Shown one piece after another: positions 51,729 through 59,165 of a stretch of 64,000 nt of DNA (the stretch's first letter is position 1; every line of letters starts with the position of its first letter). Source of the DNA: Oceanobacter mangrovi (GTDB lineage Bacteria; Pseudomonadota; Gammaproteobacteria; Pseudomonadales; Oceanobacteraceae); the NCBI RefSeq assembly GCF_019740315.1, contig NZ_JAHXZR010000014.1:85927-149926 (forward strand), written 5' to 3'. The notes below the pieces were generated by a model that worked only from the letters and a program-made list of their open reading frames with translations, was not told the DNA's origin and did not search any database. Both the position numbers and the translations under genes were made by a program.

Positions 51729-53135
51729 ATGTCTGATCATATGAATCAGGAATACCTGGCCCAGCGCCAGCTCAAGCGCGGTTCCGCCGGTTGGCTGTTA
51801 TTGGCTGGCCTTGGCGTTTCCTATGTAATTTCCGGTGACTTCGCTGGCTGGAACTTCGGTATCGCCGAAGCTGGCTGGGGTGGTTTCCTAGTAGCCGCCG
51901 TTTTGATGGGGCTGATGTACTTCACTCTGGTATTGTCGCTGGCGGAAATGTCAGCCGCGATTCCGGCTGCTGGCGGCGGTTACAGCTTTGCCCGTCAGGC
52001 GATGGGGCCGGTAGGCGGTTACATGACCGGCCTGGCCGTTTTGATCGAATACGCCATTGCCCCGGCAGCCATCGTGATCTTTATTGGTTCGGCCGTTGAA
52101 TCACTGCTCGGCTTTAATGGCCCGGTGGTGTACGCGATTTTCTACGCCGTGTTTATTGGTATTCACCTGGCCGGTGTTGGTGAAGCCCTGAAAGTCATGA
52201 TGGTGATCAGCGGCCTGGCCGTGCTGGCCATTCTGGGCACCGCAGCGGCTTTGATCGGCCAATTCGATGCTTCCTTGCTGTTCAACATCACCCCAACTGA
52301 TGCCGCCGGAGCCAGCGAATTCCTGCCAATGGGCTGGTACGGCGTATGGGCTGCGCTGCCATTCGCCATGTGGTTATTCCTGGCCGTTGAAGGCGTGCCA
52401 CTGGCGGCGGAAGAAGCCAAAAACCCGGCCAAGGACGTACCCAAAGGCATTATCGGCGCTATGGTATTCCTGTTGTTCACCGCGGCTCTGGTGGTGTTTA
52501 TTCTGGCGGGTATTACCGGTTCCGAAGCTCTGGGCAGCAGCGCCGTACCCTTGGTAGACGCGCTCAATGCCGCTGGCAAGCCTCAACTGGCGACTGCCGT
52601 AAACGTACTGGCACTGGCTGGTCTGATTGCCTCTTTCTTCTCCATCATCTATGGCTATAGCCGCCTGGTATTTGCGCTGTCTCGTGCCGGTTATCTGCCA
52701 CAAAGCCTGTCACTGACCAACAGCCGCAAGGTACCGGCACGGGCTCTGATTATTCCGGGCACCTTTGGATTCCTGGCCTCACTGAGCGGTGAAGGCGACC
52801 TGATGCTGACCATGGCCGTAGTCGGCGCCACCGTCTCCTATGCCCTGATGGCCCTCAGCCACATCCTGCTCCGAGTGCGTCAGCCAGAACTGGTACGCCC
52901 CTACAAAACTCCCGGCGGCGTGTTCACCTCTGGCATTGCACTGGTACTGTCATTGATCGCGCTGACCGGTGTATACGCCTTCGACCCACGCGCCTTCTTC
53001 TATACGCTGGGGCTGTTCGCTATCGGCGCGGCCTGGTTCTTCCTGCACAGCCGTCACAAACTGATTGCCAAAACCGCAGAAGAAGAATTCAACCTGCTGG
53101 CCGCCGCCGAAGCCGACCTGGAAATGGCTAAATAA
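51729..53135 (+). CDS. eat: Ethanolamine permease (APC superfamily, EAT family)
   Basis: 468 residues, twelve membrane segments. The N-terminus GLGVSYVISGDFAGWNFGIA and FLAVEGVPLAAEEAKNPAKD are the ethanolamine permease signatures of the amino-acid/polyamine/organocation superfamily. It takes up ethanolamine at the inner membrane and feeds EutBC; it lies 19 bp after eutC. The C-terminal tail is charged (HSRHKLIAKTAEEEF). A terminator follows at 53172. Confidence 0.92.
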   Translation: MSDHMNQEYLAQRQLKRGSAGWLLLAGLGVSYVISGDFAGWNFGIAEAGWGGFLVAAVLMGLMYFTLVLSLAEMSAAIPAAGGGYSFARQAMGPVGGYMTGLAVLIEYAIAPAAIVIFIGSAVESLLGFNGPVVYAIFYAVFIGIHLAGVGEALKVMMVISGLAVLAILGTAAALIGQFDASLLFNITPTDAAGASEFLPMGWYGVWAALPFAMWLFLAVEGVPLAAEEAKNPAKDVPKGIIGAMVFLLFTAALVVFILAGITGSEALGSSAVPLVDALNAAGKPQLATAVNVLALAGLIASFFSIIYGYSRLVFALSRAGYLPQSLSLTNSRKVPARALIIPGTFGFLASLSGEGDLMLTMAVVGATVSYALMALSHILLRVRQPELVRPYKTPGGVFTSGIALVLSLIALTGVYAFDPRAFFYTLGLFAIGAAWFFLHSRHKLIAKTAEEEFNLLAAAEADLEMAK

Positions 53136-53171
53136 GTATCGGAGGCTGTTTCAAGCTCCGAATAGCGAACC

Positions 53172-53207
53172 AAACGCCCAGCGATTCCTGTAATGCCGGG
53201 CGTTTTG
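53172..53207 (+). terminator. Rho-independent terminator of the eut operon
   Basis: AAACGCCC (53172-53179) pairs with GGGCGTTT (53198-53205), an 8-bp stem whose 3' arm runs into TTTTGG. It lies 37 bp after the permease stop. Confidence 0.75.
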
Positions 53208-53234
53208 GTATGTATGATGTGCGGAAATTGGCTA

Positions 53235-53290
53235 TCGCTCCCATGTTCTGCTCGGGAATGTCGTGCTTTCGGCTGGAACGCCGGAATGCG
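53235..53290. repeat. Dispersed ~55-bp intergenic repeat, copy 1
   Basis: The text CGCTCCCATGTTCTGCTCGG then GAATGTCGTGCTTTCGGCTG reappears as CGTTCCCATGCTCTTGCGTC then GGAATGTCGTGCTTTTGGTG at 54507-54570. The two flank the DUF2167 gene in direct orientation. GGAATGTCGTGCTTT is identical in both. Confidence 0.65.
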
Positions 53291-53525
53291 ATGCCTGCAC
53301 TAACGCATTACCAATCACTCCGCCAGCCGTCTGGACATAATCAGCCAGCGACACACCAGCCATTCCCTAACCAGACCGGACAGAAGTAGATCCGTATTTT
53401 TATGGTCTGTAACAAAATGCCAGCCAGAAACCGGACCTGCGGCATAGTTTGTCATTAAAGGTATGCTAGCCTTGGGCCTCTTTTTAACAGGAAGTTACCC
53501 ATCCGTTTTTTACAAGGAAGTAATC

Positions 53526-54431
53526 ATGAAACTCCCCGCACTATTTCTTGCCCTGGCCCTGTCTGCCAGCAATCTTGTCTGGGCCGAAGAACCGTCATCC
53601 GAGCTTTCCGCTGAAGATGCAGCCTATATCTCTTTCGCGACCGAATTGTGGAATTCACTCACTCCTCAAACCGGTGAGATCGCACTGCCCAGCGGCCACG
53701 TCACCCTGACGGTGCCAGAAGATTTCTATTATCTGAGCCCTGAAGATGCCGACCGCGTGCTGGTAGATGCCTGGGGTAACCCTCCGGGGGCTCCGACTCT
53801 GGGGATGATTTTTCCGGCCGGCGTCACCCCATTTGATGACGATGCCTGGGGCGTAACCATCGAGTATCAGGAAGACGGTTATGTTTCTGACGAAGACGCC
53901 AATGATATTGACTACAGCAGCCTGCTCAAAGATATGCAGTCAGACACCCGCGATGAAAGCGAACAGCGGGTGAAAGCTGGCTATGATCCGATTGAACTGG
54001 TTGGATGGGCATCACAGCCCTACTACGACAAGCTGACACACAAACTGCACTGGGCTCAGGAAATCCGTTTTGGTGAAACCGGACCAGACGCCACCAACAC
54101 CCTGAACTACAACATCCGGGTGCTGGGCCGCCAAGGCGTGCTGGTCATGAACTTTATTGCCGACATGGATCAGCAATTCGTGATCGACCAAAACCTCAAT
54201 GCCGTGCTCGATATGGCGGAGTTCGACACCGGTTCACAATACGCGGACTTTAATCCGGATATCGACAAAGTCGCAGCCTATGGTATCGGAGCTCTGGTAG
54301 CAGGCAAACTGGCTGCAAAAGCTGGCCTGCTGGCAGCTGGTCTGCTCCTGCTGAAGAAGTTCGGTATCTTTGCTCTTCTGGCCATTGCAGGTATTGGCCG
54401 CAAGCTGTTTGGCCGCAAGCAAGACGCCTGA
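53526..54431 (+). CDS. DUF2167 membrane protein
   Basis: 301 residues from the ATG at 53526, with AAGGA upstream. Signal peptide LPALFLALALSASNLVWA. The mature protein shows the DUF2167 hallmarks: LPSGHVTLTVPEDFYYLSPE, DADRVLVDAWGNPPG, TLGMIFPAGVTPFDDDAWGV, ELVGWASQPYYDKLTHKLHW, LNYNIRVLGRQGVLVMNFIA and the membrane end VAAYGIGALVAGKLAAKAGL. Family function is not known; in other bacteria it is an inner-membrane protein with a large periplasmic domain. Stand-alone gene between two direct repeats and followed by a hairpin, so possibly carried as a small unit. Confidence 0.93.
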   Translation: MKLPALFLALALSASNLVWAEEPSSELSAEDAAYISFATELWNSLTPQTGEIALPSGHVTLTVPEDFYYLSPEDADRVLVDAWGNPPGAPTLGMIFPAGVTPFDDDAWGVTIEYQEDGYVSDEDANDIDYSSLLKDMQSDTRDESEQRVKAGYDPIELVGWASQPYYDKLTHKLHWAQEIRFGETGPDATNTLNYNIRVLGRQGVLVMNFIADMDQQFVIDQNLNAVLDMAEFDTGSQYADFNPDIDKVAAYGIGALVAGKLAAKAGLLAAGLLLLKKFGIFALLAIAGIGRKLFGRKQDA

Positions 54432-54452
54432 TTACCCTGCTGTATAGCCACT

Positions 54453-54473
54453 CCTCGTGTTCAAATCACGAGG
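54453..54473. terminator. Hairpin after the DUF2167 gene
   Basis: CCTCGTG-TTCAAAT-CACGAGG, a 7-bp perfect stem, without a T run. A weak terminator or processed 3' end. Confidence 0.45.
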
Positions 54474-54506
54474 ACGGCCATGTCTGTATTGAGTTAAGGG
54501 CTGGTC

Positions 54507-54570
54507 TCGTTCCCATGCTCTTGCGTCGGAATGTCGTGCTTTTGGTGACCACGCCGAAACGTGGAAGCCG
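54507..54570. repeat. Dispersed ~60-bp intergenic repeat, copy 2
   Basis: Second copy of the element at 53235, same orientation, on the other side of the DUF2167 gene; see copy 1. Confidence 0.65.
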
Positions 54571-54582
54571 GACATATCAGCG

Positions 54583-55287
54583 TCAAACCAGCTGCTCTGC
54601 CAAAAATTGCAGGGTACGACCATGAGCCAGCGCACTGGCTTGTTGGTTGTACATCGGGCGTCCCCAACAGTTAAAGCCGTGGTCCGTGTCGAGATAATCG
54701 AAGAACACTGAGCCCTGATGGCTGGCCATGGCGGTACGGATGTTGTTGACGGCGTCCTGGGAAATCATGCTGTCGAGGCTGGCATGGTGGAACAGGATTG
54801 GGGCGCGGATATCGTCAGCCAGGTGCAGTTGTTGTTCGATGCCGCCGCCGTAATAACACACGGCAGCATCAACCGTGCTGTTGGCTGCCAGACGGAAGGC
54901 CAGTTGGCCGCCCATACAGAATCCAACCACACCGACTGGGCCTGTTACTGTTGCTTGTTGCCGCAAGTATTCCAGTGCCAGCATCAGGTCTTCGGTGGCC
55001 TGATCCCGATCCAGCGCCATCATCAACTGGCGGGCCTGGTCAGTTCCGGACTGGTCATATGTCAGGTTGGTTCGATATTGCTGACGCCAGTAGACATCCG
55101 GTGCCAGTACCACGTAGCCATCAGCGGCATATTGGTCGGCAACGGCCTGAATATGATCGTTCACGCCCCAGATTTCCTGCAGTATCACCAGCGCCGGGCC
55201 GCTGCCGGTAGGCGGCAGCGACAAATAGCCGCTGAATGTCTGGCCGTCCGGGGAAGTGTAGATTTCAATCCAGCTGGAGTTGCTCAT
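54583..55287 (-). CDS. Dienelactone hydrolase family protein
   Basis: 234 residues. Alpha/beta hydrolase with the Cys nucleophile in VGVVGFCMGGQLAFRLA, the Asp in HHASLDSMISQDAV and the His in YLDTDHGFNCWGRP, i.e. the Cys-Asp-His triad of dienelactone hydrolases. These cleave lactone or ester bonds, classically in chlorocatechol breakdown. GYLSLPPTGSGPALVILQEI and WGVNDHIQAVADQYAADGYV are also typical. Single gene on the minus strand; no other catechol pathway genes are next to it. Confidence 0.92.
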   Translation of the reverse strand: MSNSSWIEIYTSPDGQTFSGYLSLPPTGSGPALVILQEIWGVNDHIQAVADQYAADGYVVLAPDVYWRQQYRTNLTYDQSGTDQARQLMMALDRDQATEDLMLALEYLRQQATVTGPVGVVGFCMGGQLAFRLAANSTVDAAVCYYGGGIEQQLHLADDIRAPILFHHASLDSMISQDAVNNIRTAMASHQGSVFFDYLDTDHGFNCWGRPMYNQQASALAHGRTLQFLAEQLV

Positions 55288-55740
55288 GTTGGCGTCCTGT
55301 TGTTATTGAGGCTGGCTCGATATTGGAACCTTGGGCGCCACTTTGCCAGCCATATTGACGCCTAAAACGGATTATCCCGACAGCTTGAAGAGTCATGGCG
55401 ACACTCTGCACAGTGGCTATCATCATCAGGGCCGAGGGAACCAAACTATCGCAGCCGATCGTCTGGGTAGACCCACACAGCACCATCTTTTATTTTCCCA
55501 TCAAGCTTTATAGGCTGCTGCCGATTAATCGGGCTTATTGTAGTGATTCAATAATCCAGACAGCTAAGTGGTGCTCTCAACGAGGCAAATTCAAATCCCG
55601 TTCAAGAGCTGATTTACTGGACGAATACTATCTAAAAGGATGTGACGAAGAATCTAATAAGATCCGGCGTGCTACACGAAAAACCGTTTTTTCGCACGTT
55701 TTGGGCACAATTAAGGCACAGAGGTGTTTTCAGACGGGAG
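55288..55740. other. 450-bp intergenic stretch left of the tRNA remnant
   Basis: No gene is supported. A frame across 55395-55787 runs through the tRNA terminator and has no family likeness. The right end is where transcripts of the old tRNA-Val gene would have stopped. AT content rises from 55500. Confidence 0.5.
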
Positions 55741-55770
55741 AAACAAAAAAGCCGACGGTTAAGTCGGCTT
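55741..55770 (-). terminator. Rho-independent terminator of the former tRNA-Val gene
   Basis: On the minus strand AAGCCGAC-TTAACC-GTCGGCTT is an 8-bp stem with a 6-nt loop, followed by TTTTTTGTTT. It lies 31 bp after the 3' CCA of the tRNA fragment, as expected for a native tRNA unit. Confidence 0.85.
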
Positions 55771-55800
55771 CTAAGTTGCTGATTTAACAGCATAAATTCT

Positions 55801-55845
55801 TGGTAGGACTACCCAGATTCGAACTGGGGACCTCTACCATGTCAA
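55801..55845 (-). tRNA. 3' half of tRNA-Val(GAC): island attachment site
   Basis: The minus strand from 55845 to 55801 reads as canonical tRNA positions 32-76: anticodon loop TTGACAT (GAC, valine), 3' anticodon stem GGTAG, variable AGGTC, T arm CCCAG-TTCGAAT-CTGGG, acceptor TAGTCCT, then ACCA. The upstream DNA does not supply the pairing 5' stem (it needs CTACC but has CCATG) or the acceptor AGGACTA; a degenerate D-loop-like block is misplaced. So only the 3' half remains. This is what remains at one end when an element integrates into a tRNA gene with crossover in the anticodon loop. Confidence 0.75.
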
Positions 55846-55967
55846 CATGGCTACCGGATAGCTCTAACCTACTGTTTTAATTAAGAAAATCCCTTAAACC
55901 GCTACCGTTTAAACCCGGTCAGACCATACCAAAACCAACAGATTTCTATCTTGGTCAGAAACCTTAA

Positions 55968-55985
55968 TGTACAATGTCCTGTACA
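55968..55985. promoter_or_regulatory. YefM-YoeB operator
   Basis: Two TGTACA hexamers, 55968-55973 and 55980-55985, are 12 bp apart start to start. The YefM antitoxin family is known to bind paired TGTACA sites at this spacing. It lies 20 bp before the antitoxin start codon, so the pair would repress its own operon. Confidence 0.8.
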
Positions 55986-56004
55986 ACCCAAAGAGGCAGA
56001 ACAG

Positions 56005-56259
56005 ATGGACACAATTAGCTACTCGTCCTTCCGGTCACAGCTGTCCAGCGTGCTCGACAAAGTCAACGACGACCACAAGCCCATGATGATCACACGTCAG
56101 AATGGTAAAGCCGCGGTAGTCATGAGCCTGGAAGACTTCCACGCTTACGAAGAAACCGCCTACTTGATGGCCAGCCCCAAAAACGCCGAGCGTTTGAACC
56201 GGGCTATCGCTGAACTGGAAACCGGGCACGGCACAGAACAAGGACTGATTGAAGAGTGA
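56005..56259 (+). CDS. yefM: Antitoxin of the Phd/YefM family
   Basis: 84 residues from the ATG at 56005 (GAGG upstream). MDTISYSSFRSQLSSVLDKV then NDDHKPMMITRQNGKAAVVM with SLEDFHAYEETAYLMASPKN are classic YefM. The N-terminal half dimerises and binds DNA; the C-terminal tail wraps the toxin. The stop overlaps the toxin start by 4 bp. Stabilises the island. Confidence 0.95.
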   Translation: MDTISYSSFRSQLSSVLDKVNDDHKPMMITRQNGKAAVVMSLEDFHAYEETAYLMASPKNAERLNRAIAELETGHGTEQGLIEE

Positions 56260-56510
56260 TCCTATCCTGGGCCAAAGACGCCTGGGAGGATTACCTCTAC
56301 TGGCAGCAGACCGACAAGAAAACCCTGAAACGCATCAATACCCTGATCAAAGACATTCAACGTCATCCGTTTGAAGGGCTCGGCGATCCGGAGCCCCTCA
56401 AGCACAACTGGTCAGGGTACTGGTCACGCCGAATAGACCGGGAACACCGCCTGGTCTACAAAGTCACCGATACCGCCCTGCTTATCGCCCAGTGCCGTTA
56501 TCACTACTGA
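56256..56510 (+). CDS. yoeB: Toxin, Txe/YoeB mRNA endonuclease family
   Basis: 84 residues from GTG at 56256. LSWAKDAWEDYLYWQQTDKK, TLKRINTLIKDIQRHPFEGL and LKHNWSGYWSRRIDREHRLV with the ending ALLIAQCRYHY carry the family residues: Glu in the HPFEGLGDPEPL loop, Arg and His in RRIDREHR, and terminal Tyr-His-Tyr. It cuts mRNA on the ribosome when free of YefM. Full length and apparently intact. Confidence 0.95.
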   Translation: MILSWAKDAWEDYLYWQQTDKKTLKRINTLIKDIQRHPFEGLGDPEPLKHNWSGYWSRRIDREHRLVYKVTDTALLIAQCRYHY

Positions 56511-56560
56511 TAACGGCAGTCACAGTTTCCAGATACTTAGTCTGAGTGCTCAACATACAA

Positions 56561-56608
56561 GGTCAAATAGTTTTACCAAAATCCCAAATCAGGTAAAATT
56601 ATTTTACC
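56561..56608. promoter_or_regulatory. Two 17-bp palindromic operators, 31 bp apart
   Basis: GGTAAAATTATTTTACC at 56592-56608 is a perfect palindrome, and GGTCAAATAGTTTTACC at 56561-56577 matches it at 14 of 17 positions. The start-to-start distance of 31 bp is three turns of the helix, so a protein could bind both on one face. They lie 26 bp before the small HTH gene, which is the likely binder. Confidence 0.7.
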
Positions 56609-56633
56609 TTGTTCGTAACTTTGGAAACCCCTC

Positions 56634-56831
56634 ATGACCCCATCAGAGCAATGCAAGGCAGCAGGTCTGACTGGCCTGGCTGAGCTGGTAAGAACTACCG
56701 GCGAATCCAAACAAACCCTTATCAACTGGCACCGCAACAAACCCCAACTGTTCAAGATTGTTGTATCTGGAGCACTCATGCACCGGATACGCGAAGCAAC
56801 TCAATCCATTATCGAAGCCAACGGCGGCTAA
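56634..56831 (+). CDS. Small phage-type helix-turn-helix protein
   Basis: 65 residues. EQCKAAGLTGLAELVRTTGE then SKQTLINWHRNKPQLFKIVV is a helix-turn-helix of the kind found in small phage and filamentous-phage control proteins, where the phrase 'T-L-x-N-W-x-x-N-K-P-x-L-F' recurs. The operators upstream point to self-regulation. It may be left over from a phage unrelated to, or once linked with, the inovirus at 61.8 kb. Confidence 0.7.
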   Translation: MTPSEQCKAAGLTGLAELVRTTGESKQTLINWHRNKPQLFKIVVSGALMHRIREATQSIIEANGG

Positions 56832-57539
56832 TGCCGGCGTAGCGGCATTAGCGGCGTCCGGATCTGCACCTGGTCAATGCGGCAACGCCGATATGGTGGG
56901 GATTGGCATGGTTAACCCCCACCTGCTAAGAGGCTGCTGTCAAGGGTCTACCCGGCGCAGCCGGGGCGCCGCAGGCGCCCTTGACGGCCAAGTCTCGCAG
57001 CAGGTCTGGTAACCACCTGCCAACACCACCACAAGCGCCCCAAGCGGGATTCTCCGGCGTCACCGGCGCAGCCGCTGCCGTTCGCGTCAGGGATGCGAAG
57101 GATTTAAAACCCGGAAACAACAGCGAACAGCCGTCCCGATCCGGAACACCTGGACAGCTGCTGTTGTTGAGGATTTCGAGCGAAGCGAGTCCGAGAGCAG
57201 CCCGACGACAGCAAGCCCCACTCTTCAACGTCTAATGGATCATTCAAGTCTGATTAGGGATTGCCTGGCGGGACGCCGTGGAACCTTCTGTGTGGCCTTA
57301 CAGGCTATCCAGAAGGCAGGACACAGCAGAGAAGCTGGTAACGAGCGCAGCGAGCTACAGGCTTCTCTGCTGTGCCCTGCCCTGGGGATACGTCCCTGTA
57401 ACACGTATTTTAAAAGGGGTTTTTATATAGTTGCGTCAAGATGGTTAGCCTGTTAATTTCCAATTTCTTTCTGTTATTAAAATTTCTTTTATATAAACCC
57501 TACGTTATATGTGGAATATATTTACATCTGTGATCATCA
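56832..57539. other. 708-bp hairpin-rich noncoding DNA
   Basis: No gene is supported. GC-rich palindromes dominate from 56930 to 57400. GTCAAGGG (56939) pairs with CCCTTGAC (56978), with CTGCTG and CAGCAG outside them. GGCAGGACACAGCAGAGAAGC-type 21-bp arms at 57315 and 57361 pair with one mismatch around a 25-nt loop. From 57410 the DNA turns AT-rich and should include the promoter of the diguanylate cyclase. The dense structure suggests phage origin, packaging or recombination DNA. Confidence 0.6.
57315..57381. repeat. Long imperfect hairpin, 21-bp arms
   Basis: Left arm 57315-57335 and right arm 57361-57381 are inverted copies with a single A/C mismatch; the 25-nt loop (57336-57360) contains GAGCGCAGCGAGC, itself partly self-complementary. 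It is a candidate for single-strand recognition, as in phage replication or cassette recombination, but it lacks clear GTTRRRY ends. Confidence 0.7.
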
Positions 57540-58265
57540 ATGAATAACTTTCTATTCGGCCTTGGGCAAATCAAGAGCACTGCATTATTCACAATACTCT
57601 CAGTTGTATTTTCCGTGACGCTCGTCACATTCCTTGAGTGTTTTCTAAATTCTCAAATTTCTAAAAACTCAATTTTGATTGCTGGCATAACATCGACAAC
57701 CGTTTCATCGTCGTTATCTTGGTATGTAATTGGTTTGCTATTTAAAATAAACACCCTGGAAAAAAAGCAGCGGGCATTAGCCAGTTATGATTCGTTAACC
57801 AGCATAATGAACCGTCGTCAGTTCTTCTTTTCTGCGCATGAGTTATTTAGACGCTCTCACGACCTCAATGAGCCTGTATCTATATCCATTATTGATATAG
57901 ATAACTTCAAGCTAATAAATGATGAATACGGTCATGCTGCTGGTGATGCTGTTCTTATCTCTCTTGGAAAGCTATTAAAAGAAATCATCCGATCAACGGA
58001 TATCGTTGGACGCATCGGCGGAGAAGAGTTCTCTATAGTAATATATGGATCAAAATCAGATCAGGCATTTGAAGTTCTTGATGAAATACGATCATTAATT
58101 GAAAAAGATTGCGTAGCATTCATGGATTACAAAATCCACTACACAGTCAGTATTGGCGTAGCCGATGGCGAAGACGGATATGATGTAGAAGACATATTGA
58201 TACAAGCAGATAAAGCCCTTTATAAATCCAAGAAAAACGGAAAAAACAGAGTTAGCAAATATTAA
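57540..58265 (+). CDS. Diguanylate cyclase (GGDEF domain), membrane-bound
   Basis: 241 residues. Two N-terminal membrane segments (ALFTILSVVFSVTLVTFLEC; SILIAGITSTTVSSSLSWYV) and a GGDEF domain from ~78: YDSLTSIMNRRQFF, IIDIDNFKLINDEYGHAAGD, catalytic GRIGGEEFSIVIYG, and ADKALYKSKKNGKNRV at the end. GGEEF is an active form. It makes c-di-GMP from GTP. No RxxD inhibitory site is seen before the signature. AT-rich coding, unlike the chromosome, so acquired. It could change host biofilm or motility behaviour to the island's benefit. Confidence 0.92.
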   Translation: MNNFLFGLGQIKSTALFTILSVVFSVTLVTFLECFLNSQISKNSILIAGITSTTVSSSLSWYVIGLLFKINTLEKKQRALASYDSLTSIMNRRQFFFSAHELFRRSHDLNEPVSISIIDIDNFKLINDEYGHAAGDAVLISLGKLLKEIIRSTDIVGRIGGEEFSIVIYGSKSDQAFEVLDEIRSLIEKDCVAFMDYKIHYTVSIGVADGEDGYDVEDILIQADKALYKSKKNGKNRVSKY

Positions 58266-58335
58266 ACCGGAGCAACCTTGCCAACAGTAACTTTTGAACT
58301 AGACTTTTAAAGTCTTTCTATAATTATTGTTCGCT

Positions 58336-58602
58336 ATGATCTATTACTTTAAAAACGCGGATGAAAGGTTTAAGCGTGCAGTTTGGGATAAAGGTCGGAA
58401 GATTTATCAGGATGGTCGTTGCTTTGATCCTGATGAGTGGCGGTGGGATGAATATGGCAATGTTATGAAATATTCTGACCATGCTAATCAACTTAGCCCA
58501 TCAGGCTGGGAGATTAGCCATATTATTCCACGCCCCTTAGGTGGAAGTGATGAGATTGATAACCTTCGCCCCCTGTATTGGAAAAACAACAGACAAAACT
58601 GA
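58336..58602 (+). CDS. Small HNH-motif protein
   Basis: 88 residues from the ATG at 58336; a TTG nine bases upstream is less likely. The C-terminal WEISHIIPRPLGGSDEIDNL then RPLYWKNNRQN has the HNH layout (His, Asn, and Asn late). The N-terminal half (VWDKGRKIYQDGRCFDPDEW) is short and charged. It may be a small DNA nuclease of phage or island origin; a classic zinc ligand set is not complete, so activity is uncertain. Confidence 0.65.
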   Translation: MIYYFKNADERFKRAVWDKGRKIYQDGRCFDPDEWRWDEYGNVMKYSDHANQLSPSGWEISHIIPRPLGGSDEIDNLRPLYWKNNRQN

Positions 58603-58679
58603 CCTGACATTAGTAAGCCTGACACCTCCCTGATAATGATGTAACTTTGGCCCTGTTAACAGCTCACGGATGTAGCAAC

Positions 58680-58922
58680 ATGGCCAAGTTCCTCAACACC
58701 ACCTCCCTGAATTTCTTCCTGGAACAACTCGTACAGAAGTCCAGCAAAAGCCTCGTACTGATCAGCCCTTACCTGAAGATCAATCACCGCCTGCGGGAAC
58801 TGATCGAAGAAAAGGTTGAATCAGGGCTTCCGGTCACTGTTGTTTACGGCAAGAGCGACATGTCCCGATCAGAAAAGGATTTGCTTATATGTCAGATTGC
58901 GCGATTTCCTGGTAAATGCTAG
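58680..58922 (+). pseudogene. Truncated copy of the PLD-like gene at 60509
   Basis: 80 residues. MAKFLNTTSLNFFLEQLVQK and LVLISPYLKINHRLRELIEE are closely alike to the first 70 residues of the intact protein at 60509, and the likeness ends at 'SEKD' (near 58880), after which unrelated sequence runs to a stop. The upstream DNA is alike too (TGACACCTCCCTGA in both). So this is the 5' part of a duplicated gene whose 3' part was replaced or lost, with the cassettes lying next to the break. Confidence 0.85.
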
Positions 58923-59165
58923 CGTAAGTGGCTGAAAGCAGAGACTTTGTGTGAAGGGTTTACAGATTATCGCGCAAAGGAAAATGGATATACGCGCATG
59001 CTCGTTTTTCTAGTGATCGGGTGTTTCTTATATAGGGAAGTTTTCATGAAAATCAATAAGATAGCCATGATTTGCAACAATATAAGCCACCAGAAAAACG
59101 CGCATGCGCACTAACAAACTGTTAGCATTCAAGAGTAATTCGCATCGGAGTTTAATTAAGGAATT
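58923..59165. other. Gene-free AT-rich stretch before cassette 1
   Basis: 243 bp with no gene. Near its end CACTAACAAACTGTTAGCA (59109-59127) contains TAAC and GTTAGC, which look like attC core ends brought close together; it could be the R' end of a cassette site whose middle is lost, with the cleavage point G^TTAGC at 59121. CGCGCATGC occurs at both 59000 and 59098. Confidence 0.45.

Larger units (their letters stand above)
53136..53525. other. 390-bp intergenic stretch
   Basis: It holds the eut terminator, a dispersed repeat (53235-53290, listed) and, from about 53380, the AT-rich promoter region of the DUF2167 gene. AAGGAAG precedes that gene's start. No further gene. Confidence 0.6.

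Noticed and set aside
55395..55787. 130-codon open frame left of the tRNA fragment
   Set aside because: It crosses the tRNA terminator and has no family likeness or ribosome-binding site; composition is like intergenic DNA.
55801..55877. Complete tRNA gene
   Set aside because: The acceptor 5' strand and the 5' anticodon stem do not pair; the D-loop-like block is at the wrong spacing. Only the 3' half is canonical.
55846..55960. dif-like site for Xer-mediated phage integration
   Set aside because: The AT-rich palindrome-like stretch does not match the dif consensus with its 11-6-11 layout, and the tRNA half explains the boundary better.
57315..57381. attC site of an integron
   Set aside because: The hairpin is long and nearly perfect but no GTTRRRY/RYYYAAC ends border it and no cassette gene ends there, unlike the two sites at 60.0 and 60.4 kb.
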